A DNA stretch of 64,000 nt from Rhizophagus irregularis (taxonomy: Eukaryota; Glomeromycota; Glomeromycetes; Glomerales; Glomeraceae), in assembly GCF_026210795.1 (NCBI RefSeq), contig NC_089453.1:2792501-2856500 (forward strand), written 5' to 3'. Both the position numbers and the translations under genes were made by a program. Below, in pieces: positions 1 to 12,100 of this stretch (the first letter of the stretch is position 1; each line of letters begins with the position of its first letter). Under the pieces are notes generated by a model. That model made no database searches. It saw only the letters and a list, made by a program, of their open reading frames with translations, and was not told the DNA's origin.

Positions 1-790
1 ATGTTTAACTGCAATTTCTTATTTTAATATTTCAAGTTAAAGGAAACTACAACGAATGAATTAAAATATTTAATAAATTTTTTGACATCAGGAGTTTTTG
101 CCGCTTAATATTTGCCTTAATATTTAGTGGATTAAGCTCGTATCTTAATTTGCAAATGAATACGAAGTGATTTATCGATATTAACAACTCAAGTTATAGC
201 GATAAATTGAAATTGATCGAACGATGATTTTTGCATGTGATTAAATAAAATATATTTTAATTCTTTTAATATTAAATAAGATAGTATATATTGCTGATTT
301 TTTCAGAGTTTTGCGTATTTTGGAGATCACATTCATTCATTTATTTACGTGTCACAATTAAATGAATAGTTTACATATTAACAATATAAAAATGTTTGTT
401 GACTTATGATGTGATCACATTAAGTCACAAAAATAAAAATAATAAAAATGAAAACAAATCATGTTTTAGTTATTTTCAGTCGCTTAAGTTTTTTATAAAC
501 ATAAAAATTTCGTTCCGAAATAGTTGTAAGCAACCGACTCTAATATCTGCCACCCGTTACAGAGACAATTTGGATATTTCCGTCAAAATTCTGACATTCA
601 GGTTCAAAGATACCATTTTGCATTAGATTTACGCTCTTTCAATAGAATATTCTTTTACGGGGGAAATTTTGTTTTATTGAATCGACGTAATTATAAATAG
701 CTGCTTGAGACAGTGCTAAAATTAGTTTCTGACTTGGCATTTAACTTTAACTAAACGTAACTGTATGTGTTTATACAGTTAAATGAATGT
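1..790. other. AT-rich intergenic DNA, nothing recognised
   Basis: No coding-like stretch with a recognisable motif, no clean inverted repeat and no tandem array is seen. The short open frame at 396-626 is lysine/asparagine/phenylalanine-rich, as expected by chance in AT-rich DNA. Confidence 0.5.
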
Positions 791-795
791 GTAAC

Positions 796-1010
796 TAGAG
801 GTTGAAACCGGATTTAAAAAATAAATCCGGTTTAATTTTTACTTATAATATATCCGCTTTCCTTCGAATCCTTCGGATTATATCACGTTTTATTCGGTTT
901 TCCTTCGGTTATCCAGATATGATAAATCCGGTTTCCTTCGTTCCATCCGGATTAATTATATACGGTATTCGGATTTAAATCCGAATATCGAATACCGGAT
1001 CTAACCTCTA
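796..1010. mobile_element. Foldback (MITE-like) element, TAGAGGTT termini
   Basis: The left end reads TAGAGGTTGAAACCGG and the right end reads CCGGATCTAACCTCTA, so the tips are inverted repeats. Internal ATCCGG/CCGGAT words repeat in both orientations, as in the hAT-like element at 43846-45099. I could not match flanking target-site duplications (GTGTAAC left, GCTTGAAT right), so the superfamily is open; TAG-type tips suggest a non-autonomous hAT relative. No coding capacity. Confidence 0.55.
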
Positions 1011-1828
1011 GCTTGAATTTTGTTAAAAAATAATTGTACATTTTCATTAAAAAAAAAAAATTTAAATTGCACATTTATCAAAATAAGAGATGTTTGGGAA
1101 CGATACAATATTGGAACCAGGTTTTGTTTCAAACCGGTTATTGGAACCGGTTCTATCTCCATCCCTAATCTAACCATATAAAGCAACACGTCTAAAAGTA
1201 TTCTTGACCATTAAGTATTGAACAAAAAATTTTTATGGCAATCAGTCATCAGTTAAGAATGCATTACTTACATATTCACTTTTACTTTACAGTTGCTTTT
1301 TTCTTTTTTCCATTTTTTTTTAAAAAAAAAATTCTCTGATATAAACAAATACTATAATCTGACAAGCAATCCTGTATGTATACTGAAAATAAAAGTTCTT
1401 TTATATTTATATTCAGTTACAAGTTAAGAAACACTAACACGTATACCGATATAGGACCGGAATCAACAGTGATAGGAACGATCGGTACTGTAAGACTTAA
1501 TTTGTACCACTATACAGTTAGTTGTACCGCTAACTCTTTAAGGCGCCTCAAGAGGTAGACGAACGTCCAAATCTAAAAAAAAAATGCAAAAAAATATAAA
1601 AAAAACTTTTTATAGGACTGATATATAAATTATAGGACTCTGGTCTTATAGGATCGACCGGTCGTTCCAGTCCTGGACTGCAGGATGAACCAGACCAGAC
1701 TATTAACATCCCTACCGTATAATTAATTTTACCGCATCATAAAACTTAAAAATACTATACTAAAAGACAATTATACTAAATCTTTTCATAATAATTCATT
1801 TGCTCAGTTAAATATAATATGTATTGAC
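1011..1828. other. Intergenic DNA with two hAT-like right ends
   Basis: Two stretches end in CATCCCTA (near 1160-1167 and 1709-1716) after repeated GGAACC or CCAGTCC words. This resembles the right end of the well-defined element at 29473-29824, so they may be decayed hAT-like remnants. No matching left end or duplication was found for either. Nothing coding is supported. Confidence 0.3.
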
Positions 1829-2241
1829 TTAAAATATTGCTTCAAGATAATCTTTTTGACCAACAGTAATGCCAATCTCTTGTTCCGTATTTTAACTTCA
1901 AGAAAATTTTTACTCAATTATTTGTTAACTAAAAGAGAGGAAACAATTTGACATAACACCTGATAAAATTGGCCATTAAATTCTTGTCGATAAAAGATAT
2001 ATTTGTCTTTTTTAGATTTCATGTTATTTTCTTTATTTCTTTAACGGTATCATAAAATATTTCATTTCATTTAATATGATAATGATAAAACCATTCGGTG
2101 GTCGATAAAAAAAAGAGAAAGAAGATTTACGGAATAAATTTTGGTAAAAGAGGGGTATGTTGAGACAAGGCGTACTACCACTACTACGCCACATCCGTTT
2201 AGGCTATTGGCAAAACTTGGCGAATTAATTGTAGAACTCAT
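1829..2241 (-). pseudogene. Decayed copy 1 of an unrecognised three-copy gene
   Basis: Read on the minus strand, an ATG at 2241 opens MSSTINSPSFAN, followed by a low-complexity stretch. After frame changes come FYRPPNGF, then KYIFYRQEFNGQFYQV, and finally EQEIGITVGQKDYLEAIF before a TAA at 1831-1829. The same blocks in the same order occur at 3937-4416 and in part at about 7672-7850. The blocks lie in different frames with in-frame stops, so this copy is broken. I do not recognise the family. The FYRPxNxF and FYRQExNGxFY blocks may be two rounds of one internal repeat. Confidence 0.5.
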
Positions 2242-3936
2242 TTATATAATTTTCAGTTCAATTAGAACTAGTACTAAGGTTCCAAGAGAAAAGATAATAA
2301 TAAACTATATATTAATGACGGAGAAAGTAGCGTGTGGAAGAATAAATGTACAATATGATAAAATATATATTTTAACAAAATAATAGATCCAATAAAGTGA
2401 AATACTATATTTTTATATTTTTTGAATAACAACTAAAAAGGTTTGATCAAAATCAAATATTTGTTTATTTTATTAAAATATTTTATTTTGGAGAAAAAAA
2501 TATTAAAATTTGGACTTTTTCATAAGCGTATTTCGTTGACAAAACAAGAAACGGTGTTATTTAGTTTTTGAAATAAAATACGTACTTAACGTACTTAGCC
2601 GGTCGACTAAGTTTATATTATAAGTAAAATTTGTAAATTCTGCAAATCTTGGTATCACGAACTTTTAGTGACTATTTAATCGAAACCATGTCAGCAAATT
2701 ATAAAGTTCTCCATTTTTTCGTGTTATATTAATTTTTTATTTTAATTAATTATTCATATATTAATTTATTTCAATAATTATTTTAGTGTAATTTTTTAGA
2801 TTACTTTTCAAATAAATTCTCAAATAAAATGTTTGCTTTTTTTCACGCTCACTAATTATGAGTTGCAGCACGAATTATTGGCATGTATTGATTGTGTTCG
2901 AGCTTGTATTATGAAATAGTTCTTGCTAATTGACGGACCTTTACAAGTTTTTTTAGCATTTGATTTATCAAGTTGAGCGACTTGCTTCCGTAAATTTTTA
3001 TGTTGAATCAATGTACTTGAGCTTTTTCTCGTTTTGTAAAGTCAATCACCAATTAAATCCATTGCTTTTTTTGTAAAAAAAGTGGAAGTATTTAACCTTG
3101 ATTTGGTCCTTTAGGATACCTCATTGTTTAAAAAGAAGACTATTTAGCTGCTTTCAATTAGTCATCAGTTAATTCTCAAGAGAATTTATTAATGAATCAC
3201 GACTTTTGGGCCTTTTGGATGCTTTATTTTTTATGAATTGATAATAATTTTATGTGTAACTTCTAAAGTCCTATTGTTTGGATCTAAAATTCGTAGATTT
3301 CATGTTTCAGATGCCTTTCTGCATTGTATTGTTCCCTTTAATAACCTTGACATTTTATCTATGAATAATATGCTGAAATATTAATTTTACGGTCAAATAT
3401 TTGGATACTAAATAATGTCCTAACATGAAATCAGTCAATTTCACGTCATTTTACAATTTACTATTATATTTATTACTGACACCAATAAGTAATCTTTAAA
3501 TTTACAACCGTAAAGATGCTTTTATAAGTTAGAAGAATCGTATTTAACCAAAGTGGGCGAAAAAGGAAGACAATTCAAGTGTAAAACATTTTTACAAAAT
3601 TAATATTATTTATAGTAAAATTATATATAACTAAATAATCCATAGTTGATATAGTTTTGGTTAATTAGGTTAACGTCTATCATTTGATCAATATGTCACG
3701 TTTAAACACTGACATCACGTGACATTCTGTTACGTATTTGAAACACATTGCTTAAAAAACGTAGATGAAAATATTGGCATAATAGTAGATTCGCGTATTT
3801 ATAAAATCTTTGTTATTTATAAGGGTGGTATTACTAATTTATTAACACTATATTAATCAGTAACATTGATTTCACGACGTCACTAATATAAATAAAACTA
3901 AAAATTTTATAGATTAAGTTTATATTAGCCTTTTCA
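2242..3936. other. AT-rich intergenic DNA
   Basis: No recognisable gene, repeat array or element ends. This is the spacer between two copies of the unrecognised gene family. Confidence 0.4.
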
Positions 3937-4416
3937 TTATTCGTTTAGTTTAATATATATTGACTTAAGTATTGTTAAATGATGTTCAAGAAAATCTTTT
4001 TGATCAACGGTAAATGCCAAATGTTCTTGTTTCATGTTTTGTTGAAGTTCAACTCCGAGAAAATTTATATTCAAACAATTATTAACCAAAAGAGAGTTTC
4101 ACATGAAAATCGACCATCGTATTCTTGTCGATAAAAGAAGATATATATTCGCTTTCTTTAGATTGCACGTATCATTAAATATAATAACTTCTTTATTTAA
4201 TAAACTTATAATGGCATCGTAAGATAATTCGTTACACTTAATAAGATAGTGGTAAAAATCGTTTGATGGCCGGTAGAAGAAGACAGAAGGATGAACATGT
4301 TGAGGATTTGTGGAAGAATCGATTGGCAAACGAGGGTTGTGTTGAGACGAGCGGTACTGCGCCACACTTTTTACCACTTGATTCTCCTCTGGGTTGTCGG
4401 AAGATAGTTGAACTCA
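3937..4416 (-). pseudogene. Copy 2 of the unrecognised three-copy gene
   Basis: This is the best-kept of the three copies. An ATG at 4416 opens MSSTIFRQPRGESSGKKC. A second frame (4377-4099) encodes FYRPSNDFYHYLIKCNE and SYDAIISLLNKEVIIF. A third frame holds IFFYRQEYDGRFSCETLF. The C-terminus reads KQEHLAFTVDQKDFLEHH and stops at TAA 3939-3937. The blocks align in order with copies 1 and 3. At least two frame changes separate them; no GT-AG intron that would repair this was found. The function is unknown. Conservation of peptide blocks rather than DNA alone argues that the ancestor was a real protein-coding gene. Confidence 0.5.
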
Positions 4417-5221
4417 TTTAGATTTTTTTTCGATTTTATGGGAAATGAAACGATTTCTAAGGTTTTAGGAAAAATATAATGATAAATTATATATATATAA
4501 AGAGTAAATGAGATAAAAAAAAAAAGTTGTTGCGTGAAGGAATAAATATGTAAAATATATTTTATCTTTAACGTTAACAAATAGAGCTAATAAAGTGAAA
4601 TGTTTTTATCAGCTGTTCGATTTAATACAAATATTTCGTTTATTTAAAAAAAAATTAAATTTTGAAATTTTTTTTCCCTATGGCCTATACATATTTCTGA
4701 CAATATTTTTCTGAAAAATGGGACGTATGTTTATATATGAACTGAATTATAAGTCCCGAAAATAAGCAACATTATTTTGTATTAAAAGACAAAGTATCTT
4801 ACATTCTCAATTAACTTAATTTTTAAAAAAGGAAATTTAATTCGGAAAAAAATTGACTCAGAGAAAGATTTCCCTTTGAATGATGTGTTCATCAGTGTTC
4901 CATCAACTAAGTAATCAAAATTATGTACGGTACCATATAAAAATTTACTATTAGGGATTTTTCTATAATAAACTATAATAAACTATAATTTACTTATAGT
5001 TTGAATTCGCTTTATAAAAGAAGTTTCCTATTAAAAAACGATTCATTTTTAAACTTTTATAACTCTGGATTCTTAACAATCTCATTTCAAATTTCGCGAA
5101 AGTACTCTCAAAATCTGTCTCTTTATAGATAGTAGTTTTTTTCAAAAAAAGAAATTAAACCTTCTAAGTCAAAGTCTAAATAATTTTCAGATAATTCTTC
5201 ATCTCCATATTCCGTTACCAT
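4417..5221. other. AT-rich intergenic DNA
   Basis: Upstream side of copy 2. The open frame at 4371-4580 is a continuation of AT-rich sequence with no recognisable motif. Nothing else supported. Confidence 0.4.
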
Positions 5222-5726
5222 TGTTACGCGGATCTGCGCCACATGGAAAGTTCAAGAAATTAGCAGCGATCCGCAGTGTAACGGTGTAACTTATACTTTG
5301 TATAGTTTATACTAAGTGTAATTTATACTTGGTATAATTTATACGAAGTTTAACTTATACATAGTATAATTTATACCGAATTTCGAATAATATATATAGA
5401 GCGGGCGAACAGTGGGGGATAGGGGATAATTAAGGTTTATTTAGTGTTAAATTTTAGTATAGTTTATTCGGTAATATTGCAGATCGCCGGCAGAGGCAGC
5501 AATATTTTATTCTGATATTATTTATGAAATTTATTATGTATTAGCATTTATTTATTGTATTGCTTGATTATTTTAAGTTATTATTTACATTGAATAAATA
5601 TACACTTTAAAATCATACATATAACTCTTAATTTTACATATATACTTTATTTCATTTTATTTTACGATAAACGTAACACGAATTTCTGTTACTATCACGT
5701 GACCCCGACGCAAATCGATAGTAACA
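5222..5726. mobile_element. Solo LTR of an LTR retrotransposon
   Basis: The segment begins TGTTACGCGG and ends GATAGTAACA, which is the TG...CA form of LTRs with short inverted tips (TGTTAC/GTAACA). It is flanked by CCAT at 5218-5221 and 5727-5730, a probable target-site duplication; the left side could extend to ACCAT. A run of short imperfect repeats built on ATAATTTATAC lies at about 5286-5385, and an AATAAA signal near 5591 fits the R/U5 boundary expected in an LTR. No gag or pol sequence is adjacent, so it is probably a solo LTR left by recombination. Orientation is inferred as plus from the AATAAA. Confidence 0.65.
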
Positions 5727-7671
5727 CCATCTTCACTTGAACTGTTCATCAGTTAAACGATTTCGTTTCTTTTCATGTATGTAGGAAAAATTTGACCAAC
5801 TACGTTCTGCGACCAATTACCTGTTTACTCGGGTATTTATGAGTATCCGTACCCGTTTTGTGTTGATACACATATACCCCGGAGTAATTCAACTGAAAAT
5901 TAAATTAAGGGTTATATGGATTTTTGCTTGGCTGAATTAAATCTGGCCAAAATTATAATATTCGGCCAGAATTAAGTGGCGTGTTGACGGTCACTAGGTG
6001 ACCTTTAAGGCTTTAACACTTAATTTGAATTATACAAAAATTAAATTGATAGTCTAATATTAAATACAAATCTACATAATATCAAAGTGTTTGAAGTCAT
6101 ATCTGATAAAAAAGTAAACGGGTATAAATGGGTAATACCCGTTATGGAGTCGGGTAACACCTTTTGATTTGGATATGATCCGGATCCAGAAATTCTGACG
6201 GGTCACAGCTCTACGTTCTGAAGCTGCTGTCATTGATGGATCCTAGCAGTTACTTTGCACAACTCAGGCGCTGAAGTTCAAAGTTTCCTTCCACCACCAG
6301 TTTTGGTTTTATATAATGTCTGCATTATGTGAATAATATTTTTGAATAAATTATGAGATTATTGTCATGCCATTTGCTAGAAGTTTTCGTCCATAATATT
6401 GTGGATCTAAAAGATGTGCGATTGATATAACCAGATGATATATTTTATATTTCATCGACCTATTAATATTTCTTTAATTTTGTTACCTACTTCTAGAAAA
6501 ATATATTCTTTAGTATCAATAGGTAAATAGAGGCTTATAAATACTGTACATATGAATCTTACCATTTGATTCATGATACCAAAGGTAAAACAATGCAAAT
6601 CATAGTGTAGATTCAAATAATGAAATACCAGTAATTAATTTATCCAATACTGAAAGTAAGTTTCCAGATCCTTCCATAATGTATCATTGAAGTGAATCAA
6701 GGCATCTTATTTACGGCATTACGGATAATTTACGAACTGCACCGAATTAATTACGGATAGCCTAAATGTCAAAATTGCTGAAATTCACGAATCTCGACGA
6801 CAAGTATACCCCAAGTTAGAAACTTGAATTTGAATTTAATTCAGTCCATGTCAGACTCAAGCTTTAGTATGCGATAGACGAAGAGATTTTTGGCTATTAA
6901 ATAATGATATACCAATAGCAATAATTTTTTTAAATAATATGTTTTTTGCCCTTGAGCACTACTTTTTTGATCGATGCGTCGCGGTGCGCTTTGATATTTA
7001 TGGAATCTAAATAGTCTATACAAATTTTGGGAATCAAAATTTCAAATTTTAAAATTCAATTTCTCTTTACTTGGTTGGATATGATACCGGAAATGCAACG
7101 ATTGTTGATAAAATTTTGATGTGTAAAAAGACGAGTTGGTCTTTTTCTATTTTAAGTTAGGCTTGATTGCTATATTGATTCGAACTCATGAGTGACTTCT
7201 AGTTAAAATATTAAATAAAATTTGTATCACGTTAAACATCGTAAAAATTATAATTTTATTATGAAGTCGTTCCTTTTTTTTTCCTACTGCCCTCTTCACA
7301 ATTTAGTACGCGTTTGTGCAAGACCGACATGATAAAATTAAAATGTAAAATGAGGTGGATTTTGTTAGATGTTTTAAATTTATTTTATCGCTGTTTTAAA
7401 TTACTTAATAAAATAAAATTACCAGATTATCGACGAAACCGGACAATTTGTCCGGTAATCGTCCTGTAATTATAATCTTATTTATACGTGTGTATATACA
7501 CGTCAAATAAATTAAAATTTTTTTCTATTAAAGGTTTTAAATTTTGCATTTCACAAACAAGGAAATAATAAATATTATGAAGATTTATTAACTATACTTA
7601 TGATAATTATTTATATACATCCAGAAATAACTCATAATAGTTTTTTAATAAATATAATAAATAAGAACCAA
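5727..7671. other. Intergenic DNA, nothing recognised
   Basis: Includes slightly less AT-rich patches (5800-6250, with repeated ACCCGTT words) but no domain, splice pattern or element ends that I can support. Confidence 0.35.
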
Positions 7672-7850
7672 AAATTATAAACTTTAAACAATTTTTAAGA
7701 TTTTCTTTTTGATTAAGAGTAAACGCAAAGTGTTCTTGTTCCGGAAAAATCTTTATTATTTATTAAAAGAGGAGAAAACGATTTCGCATGTTATTTTGAT
7801 AAAATCAGGTACCACATTGTTGTTGGTAGTAGAAAATACATAAATTTTCG
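7672..7850 (-). pseudogene. Copy 3 (partial) of the unrecognised three-copy gene
   Basis: On the minus strand the blocks FYYQQQCGT and PEQEHFAFTLNQKENLKN line up with the FYRQExNGxFYQ and EQEHLAFTVDQKDFLE blocks of the copies at 1829-2241 and 3937-4416. Only the C-terminal half remains, and stops interrupt it. Its presence on the same strand about 3 kb from copy 2 suggests local tandem duplication of one gene. Confidence 0.4.
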
Positions 7851-8180
7851 TTGAATTAAGCGTCAAAAGTCATTTAGAGGTCGGCGTTGGGGCGCTAATT
7901 TATTGACCCTGAGGCGTAGTAGTTATATAAAATGCTTACTCCCTATATAAAACTATATAAAATGCTTTTGCGTACCCCCTAGCCTATACTCTCTATATAA
8001 AACACCTTAATTATTTATAAATGGAAAATTTATTTAAAATTTGCATAAAGTTTAATAATAAAGTAAATAAACAACTGAATGATGATAAAATATGTAACGA
8101 TATCGACATTTTACAATCGAAACTGGTAAAAAAATTCACATTAATCTTAGTGTCATTCACGTTAATTTATCGATTATGAT
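7851..8180. other. Intergenic DNA with short local repeats
   Basis: ACTATATAAAATGCTT and CTCTATATAAAAC words recur between 7920 and 8010, a short imperfect tandem duplication. No gene seen. Confidence 0.35.
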
Positions 8181-8188
8181 ACTAAAAC

Positions 8189-8421
8189 AGGACCTAGACA
8201 TATATATATAGGGGTCAGGTGATGAAAAAATTTTTTACTATGAGCTGTACGCATTTTTTCAGGGCCGGAATTATGATAATGTCAGTCAGATACTATAATA
8301 GGAAATAAGATTCTGACCGGCATTATCAGAAATTATCTAAAAAAGGATAGATTTTCATGATTTTTTTAGTTCAAAATACGCAAACTCAAACCTGACCCTT
8401 TTATATATATTTCTGGGTCCT
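8189..8421. mobile_element. hAT-like foldback MITE with 8-bp TSD (ACTAAAAC)
   Basis: An exact 8-bp direct repeat, ACTAAAAC, flanks the element at 8181-8188 and 8422-8429. The left tip is AGGACCTAGACATATA and the right tip, read inward on the other strand, is AGGACCCAGAAATATA, so termini are inverted repeats of more than 25 bp. The interior has AGGGCCGGAATTATGATAAT and a complementary GACCGGCATTATC, forming a second nested foldback. The element at 49532-49752 shares tips and interior and has its own 8-bp duplication. An 8-bp TSD is typical of hAT transposition; no transposase is encoded. Confidence 0.85.
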
Positions 8422-8429
8422 ACTAAAAC

Positions 8430-8963
8430 ATGGATCGCTTGTATTTGCAGGTATTATATCATGTTTTATATGTTTATACGAATTGTAGCAACAGTGAATT
8501 ATTAAAAAAATCAATCGGTTATTATGTTTTAAAGTAAATACAACTAATTTTCAGGAAATAAAATTTCTTTTTCAAGATGAGCACTACAGTGTCATATTAT
8601 TATAGATATAAAATCACAAATTTGAAATAAAAGCGTAAAAATCATACTATAGCAAAAATGCATAAAGTCTGGAGAATATTTCCCGTGCTACTCTTCATCT
8701 GATGAAAAAAATATTTAAGAATTTCAATTATGTCATAAGTTCGTCGAAGTACTATGACATTATTACGTATATTTATAATTTATTCCTTTGTACAGTATGT
8801 CCATTTCCATATGAACATTTGTAATCCATGCAAATAATAAAATACGCTATAAATTTTCTATATAAAAACAGTTTAGGGTAAAAATTTTCATTTAATGTAT
8901 TGAAGAAATAGTTAGAACATTAAAAAGGTAAACAATAAATATTAAAATAAACGAATGCCATTT
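8430..8963. other. AT-rich intergenic DNA
   Basis: No recognisable gene or repeat. Confidence 0.4.
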
Positions 8964-8965
8964 TA

Positions 8966-9174
8966 CAGCTGATTTCATAATGTACGGGACACTTAGCAAA
9001 TTTTAAAGAACTCGGAAATATTCTGTAAAGCTCAAATTAAGATAAAATTATACCACCAATCTCGTAATAGTACTCCAAAATTAGTGTATAATTTTTATTT
9101 TATATCAAGCTTTACCGAATATTTCCGAGTTCTTTAGATTTTGCTAAGCGTCCCGTACATTATGAAATCAGCTG
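8966..9174. mobile_element. Foldback MITE, CAGCTG tips, TA target site (Tc1/mariner-like)
   Basis: The left arm starts CAGCTGATTTCATAATGTAC and the right arm, read from the other strand, is nearly identical for roughly 75-90 bp (shared words GGGAC, CTTAGCAAA, AAAGAACTCGGAAATATTC). The element is flanked by TA at 8964-8965 and 9175-9176, the duplication made by Tc1/mariner elements. No coding capacity. Superfamily assignment rests only on the TA and CAG-type tips. Confidence 0.75.
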
Positions 9175-9176
9175 TA

Positions 9177-10481
9177 ATTGAATGATAAATGAAAATATAC
9201 CGTATAGTATCGTACTGACTATAATATCCTGGGTCTAAATCAATTTACTCAATTTAAAACATTGATTTATAATCGGGTACAGCTTCCATCCTTTCAGTAT
9301 TGAAAGAAAATACCGTTTACTTGACTCAATGAACATGAAATAAATAATTCATAAGTAAATTTTCTAGCTGTAATAGTATCCCGGATATCTTGCAAAATTT
9401 GAACCTGTACCTATATTGGCGCCATCGGATATTTACTACTATACATAAGGGTACTATGAGCCGTGATATGCGGTTTAAAAATAGTATAAAGAGCACAGCA
9501 TATTTTTGTGTATAATTGGTACGCGCAATAAATAAAATTTAACCTGTTGATCAGCATGATCAGCAATCAATGCGAGATATATCAGAGATATATCTTGCAT
9601 TATTGTTTGAAAAAAAAAAAAAATTTTTTTTTCATCTCTTTATTTTCCGCTTATCCTAAAATATTGCCAAGTTGGAGATATAGCTTTGAAAGATTCTCAA
9701 ATATGAACACGTTGCTTGTGTTATACATCCTAAAAAGTAGTATGTAAAAAATAGAATTATCTTAACCGTCACGTTCAACGTGCTGACTTTATAATTGGTT
9801 TAAACCAATAGAAAAGGTGATTCTGATGTGTATGATGATATGGATGATGATGATTTAATCCGAACTTGATGGAATTTTGAATACTAAATTTACATTTCTG
9901 ATTAAAAGATTCCGTTACCCAAATTTCTGCTTTTATCTATGTTCTGATGGTGCCATTACTGAATTTCAAGCGCCAAAAATGCAATAATTCTGAAGTTTGG
10001 CTTTTAACTTTTGAAGCATCTGTCTTTTCTTACTCTGCTATTTTTACTTCTCTCTGTGAATCAATAGTATTGCTTGTAAAAGCCTCATTGAGATTACTAA
10101 GGCCTTACGAAATAAGAAGTTAAGTTTTGATAAAGAAAGATCAGTACGTGAAGGTATGTATGTCACTAGCAAAAATATTAATTTATAATAATTAAAAAAT
10201 ATTATTATTTAATTGTCTAGGGTATCTTTTGACTATATCTTTGATGAATTAGATAACTGTCCATAGAATAACTACGCTTATGGTCTGATTATGAGCAAAT
10301 ACTGAAGACTATTCAACATTCACGTTGTCTTCACGCGATTTTGCAGAATATGTCGGTATAATTCAACCATCCAATATTTCTATTGATATAATTGTTCTAC
10401 AAATCTTTGTTAAATCATATGAAATTTGATGTTTCAAGCTCTAGAACTGAAATCTAACACACCCAACGATAATGAAGAGTA
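9177..10481. other. Intergenic DNA, possible upstream decay of the next gene
   Basis: A codon-like stretch near 9822-9860 reads GDSDVYDDMDDDDLIRT and then stops; similar scraps continue to 10440. They may belong to the pseudogene that follows, but no continuous frame can be built. Confidence 0.25.
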
Positions 10482-11500
10482 TTATCATCTGCTATTGGCG
10501 AAGCTTCTTTAGAAATAAGACGAATTAATGTTGAAACCGGTAATGAAGAACAAGATTCTAATAATGATTTTATTGAAGGTCGCTCTCAGTTAAATGAAAT
10601 TGGTCAACCTCCTGATAATTTGTATGTATATATTAAATAATGGGATGGGTATATTTTGATAATTGGATACTTTGTTTTTGTAATATCTTTATACAAAAAT
10701 AAACGTGACAATCATTTAAAATAGCAATTTCTAATATATTACTAACGCTAATATTTACTATTACAGTTGATTTATCAATTATCATATCGGTACTTATTCG
10801 ATGAACTAAATTTTGAATTTTTATATAATCAACGAAAACTTCATGAGACATAATGTTCAAAACATCTTGAGTGAAAATAGGATATTGTTAGAGCAAATTC
10901 AAGAATAACGGAAGAGGCAAATTTAATTCAGCCAAATAAAGCCAGTCATATTGTTGCTTATTTCACCAAAAATGAAAATCCAGAACAAAGATTTTTAACC
11001 AAAGAGAGAAGCGATGAAAAGACAAATAAAAGAAACGCTAAACGCTCAAGAAGTTTGATTGAAAGTAAGTTTTATAATAGTTGATTCTAAAAAAAAAAAA
11101 AAATTTTAATCTTTATTTTTTGTTTTTTGTTTTTTTTTAAAATAGTTCCAAATACTGAAACTGCTGATATATGTACAGTACAAATCTTCCACTGGAAGTA
11201 GGAGATTATATATTTGTTCGATGTGCCGGTTTTACAAATGTGCATTGGACGAGTTGAAGCTTTAATATTTGAGGCATAAAATCACCATTGTTATACTCAT
11301 AAAGCCATTAAAGGTCTTAATGATATTTCATATGTATTTATGCCTTTACATTTGGAATTATTTCCTAAGATTAAGGAGGGTTGTTATATACTTACACATC
11401 AAATTCCTTCAAAAATTGCATATCATATTAAACGGATGAATTAGTAGTTGGGAAATTTTCTAAGATTAGTTGGCGGCAACAATACTATTTTAATTATTTT
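10482..11500 (+). pseudogene. Broken multi-exon gene of unknown function
   Basis: Three coding-like segments lie in order on the plus strand. The first (about 10482-10640) reads SSAIGEASLEIRRINVETGN and is rich in acidic residues. The second (about 10889-11062) reads RITEEANLIQPNKASHIVAY and ends in a basic serine-rich run at a GTAAGT donor. After a T-rich intron ending in AATAG, the third (about 11146-11440) carries GDYIFVRCAGFTNVHWT in one frame and GLNDISYVFMPLHLELF plus KIKEGCYILTHQIPSKIAYH in another. The frame changes and stops in the third segment show it is broken. I do not recognise the family; the GDYIFVR...RVEAL pattern is only loosely BAH-like. Confidence 0.45.
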
Positions 11501-12100
11501 GAACGAGAAGATATTGTTGAAAAAAAGTAGACTAGTTTAAAATAATTTTGATTTTCATTATGTATGCAGATTTTCGTTAATCTTGCCCAGTAACTTATTT
11601 TTATTTTTTATTACTTATTTCAACGCGAACGAAGCCACTAAAACTAGGGCCAAAAGCATTTCTTAAAACCGCGAGCCAACCGCCACAACGGACGATGTCA
11701 CCTTGGTTGATCGAACATAACTAATTCATGGCGGACCTTTCTTTCTGTGAAGATGTTTAATTGATTGATGGATTGCACGTTTGTTATTTTACTCCCCCAG
11801 TTTTGCGACCTAATGGTCTACCAATTGGTCGAGGGCGGTGAATTAATGCGGGACGAAATCACGTGATAATGGAATTTGATGGTTGTTTACTGTAGTTATT
11901 TTCGTTATAATAAGTGACTTTTTTCATCGATCATAACGACCAAAAATTTTGCAGAGAAAATAACCAAATACATCATATATATCTCAACATTTTATAGATT
12001 AAAACTCATTATCTTCTGTTTTCTTTATTAAATACTTATTTTATACATCAAATACATCAAAGGAGTTTAAACATACAGTATAACATAGAAAAATAAAAAT
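11501..12100. other. Intergenic DNA
   Basis: Less AT-rich patch at 11620-11880 (words such as GCCGCGAGCCAACCGCC-like) without a recognised gene. Strand asymmetry toward A/C begins near the right edge. Confidence 0.3.

Noticed and set aside
1376-1716. Possible hAT-like element ending in CATCCCTA
   Set aside because: The right end resembles the 29473 element but no left tip or target-site duplication could be found.
7130-7200. Possible tRNA B-box (GAGTTCGAATCA on the minus strand)
   Set aside because: No A-box at the right distance and no cloverleaf can be drawn.
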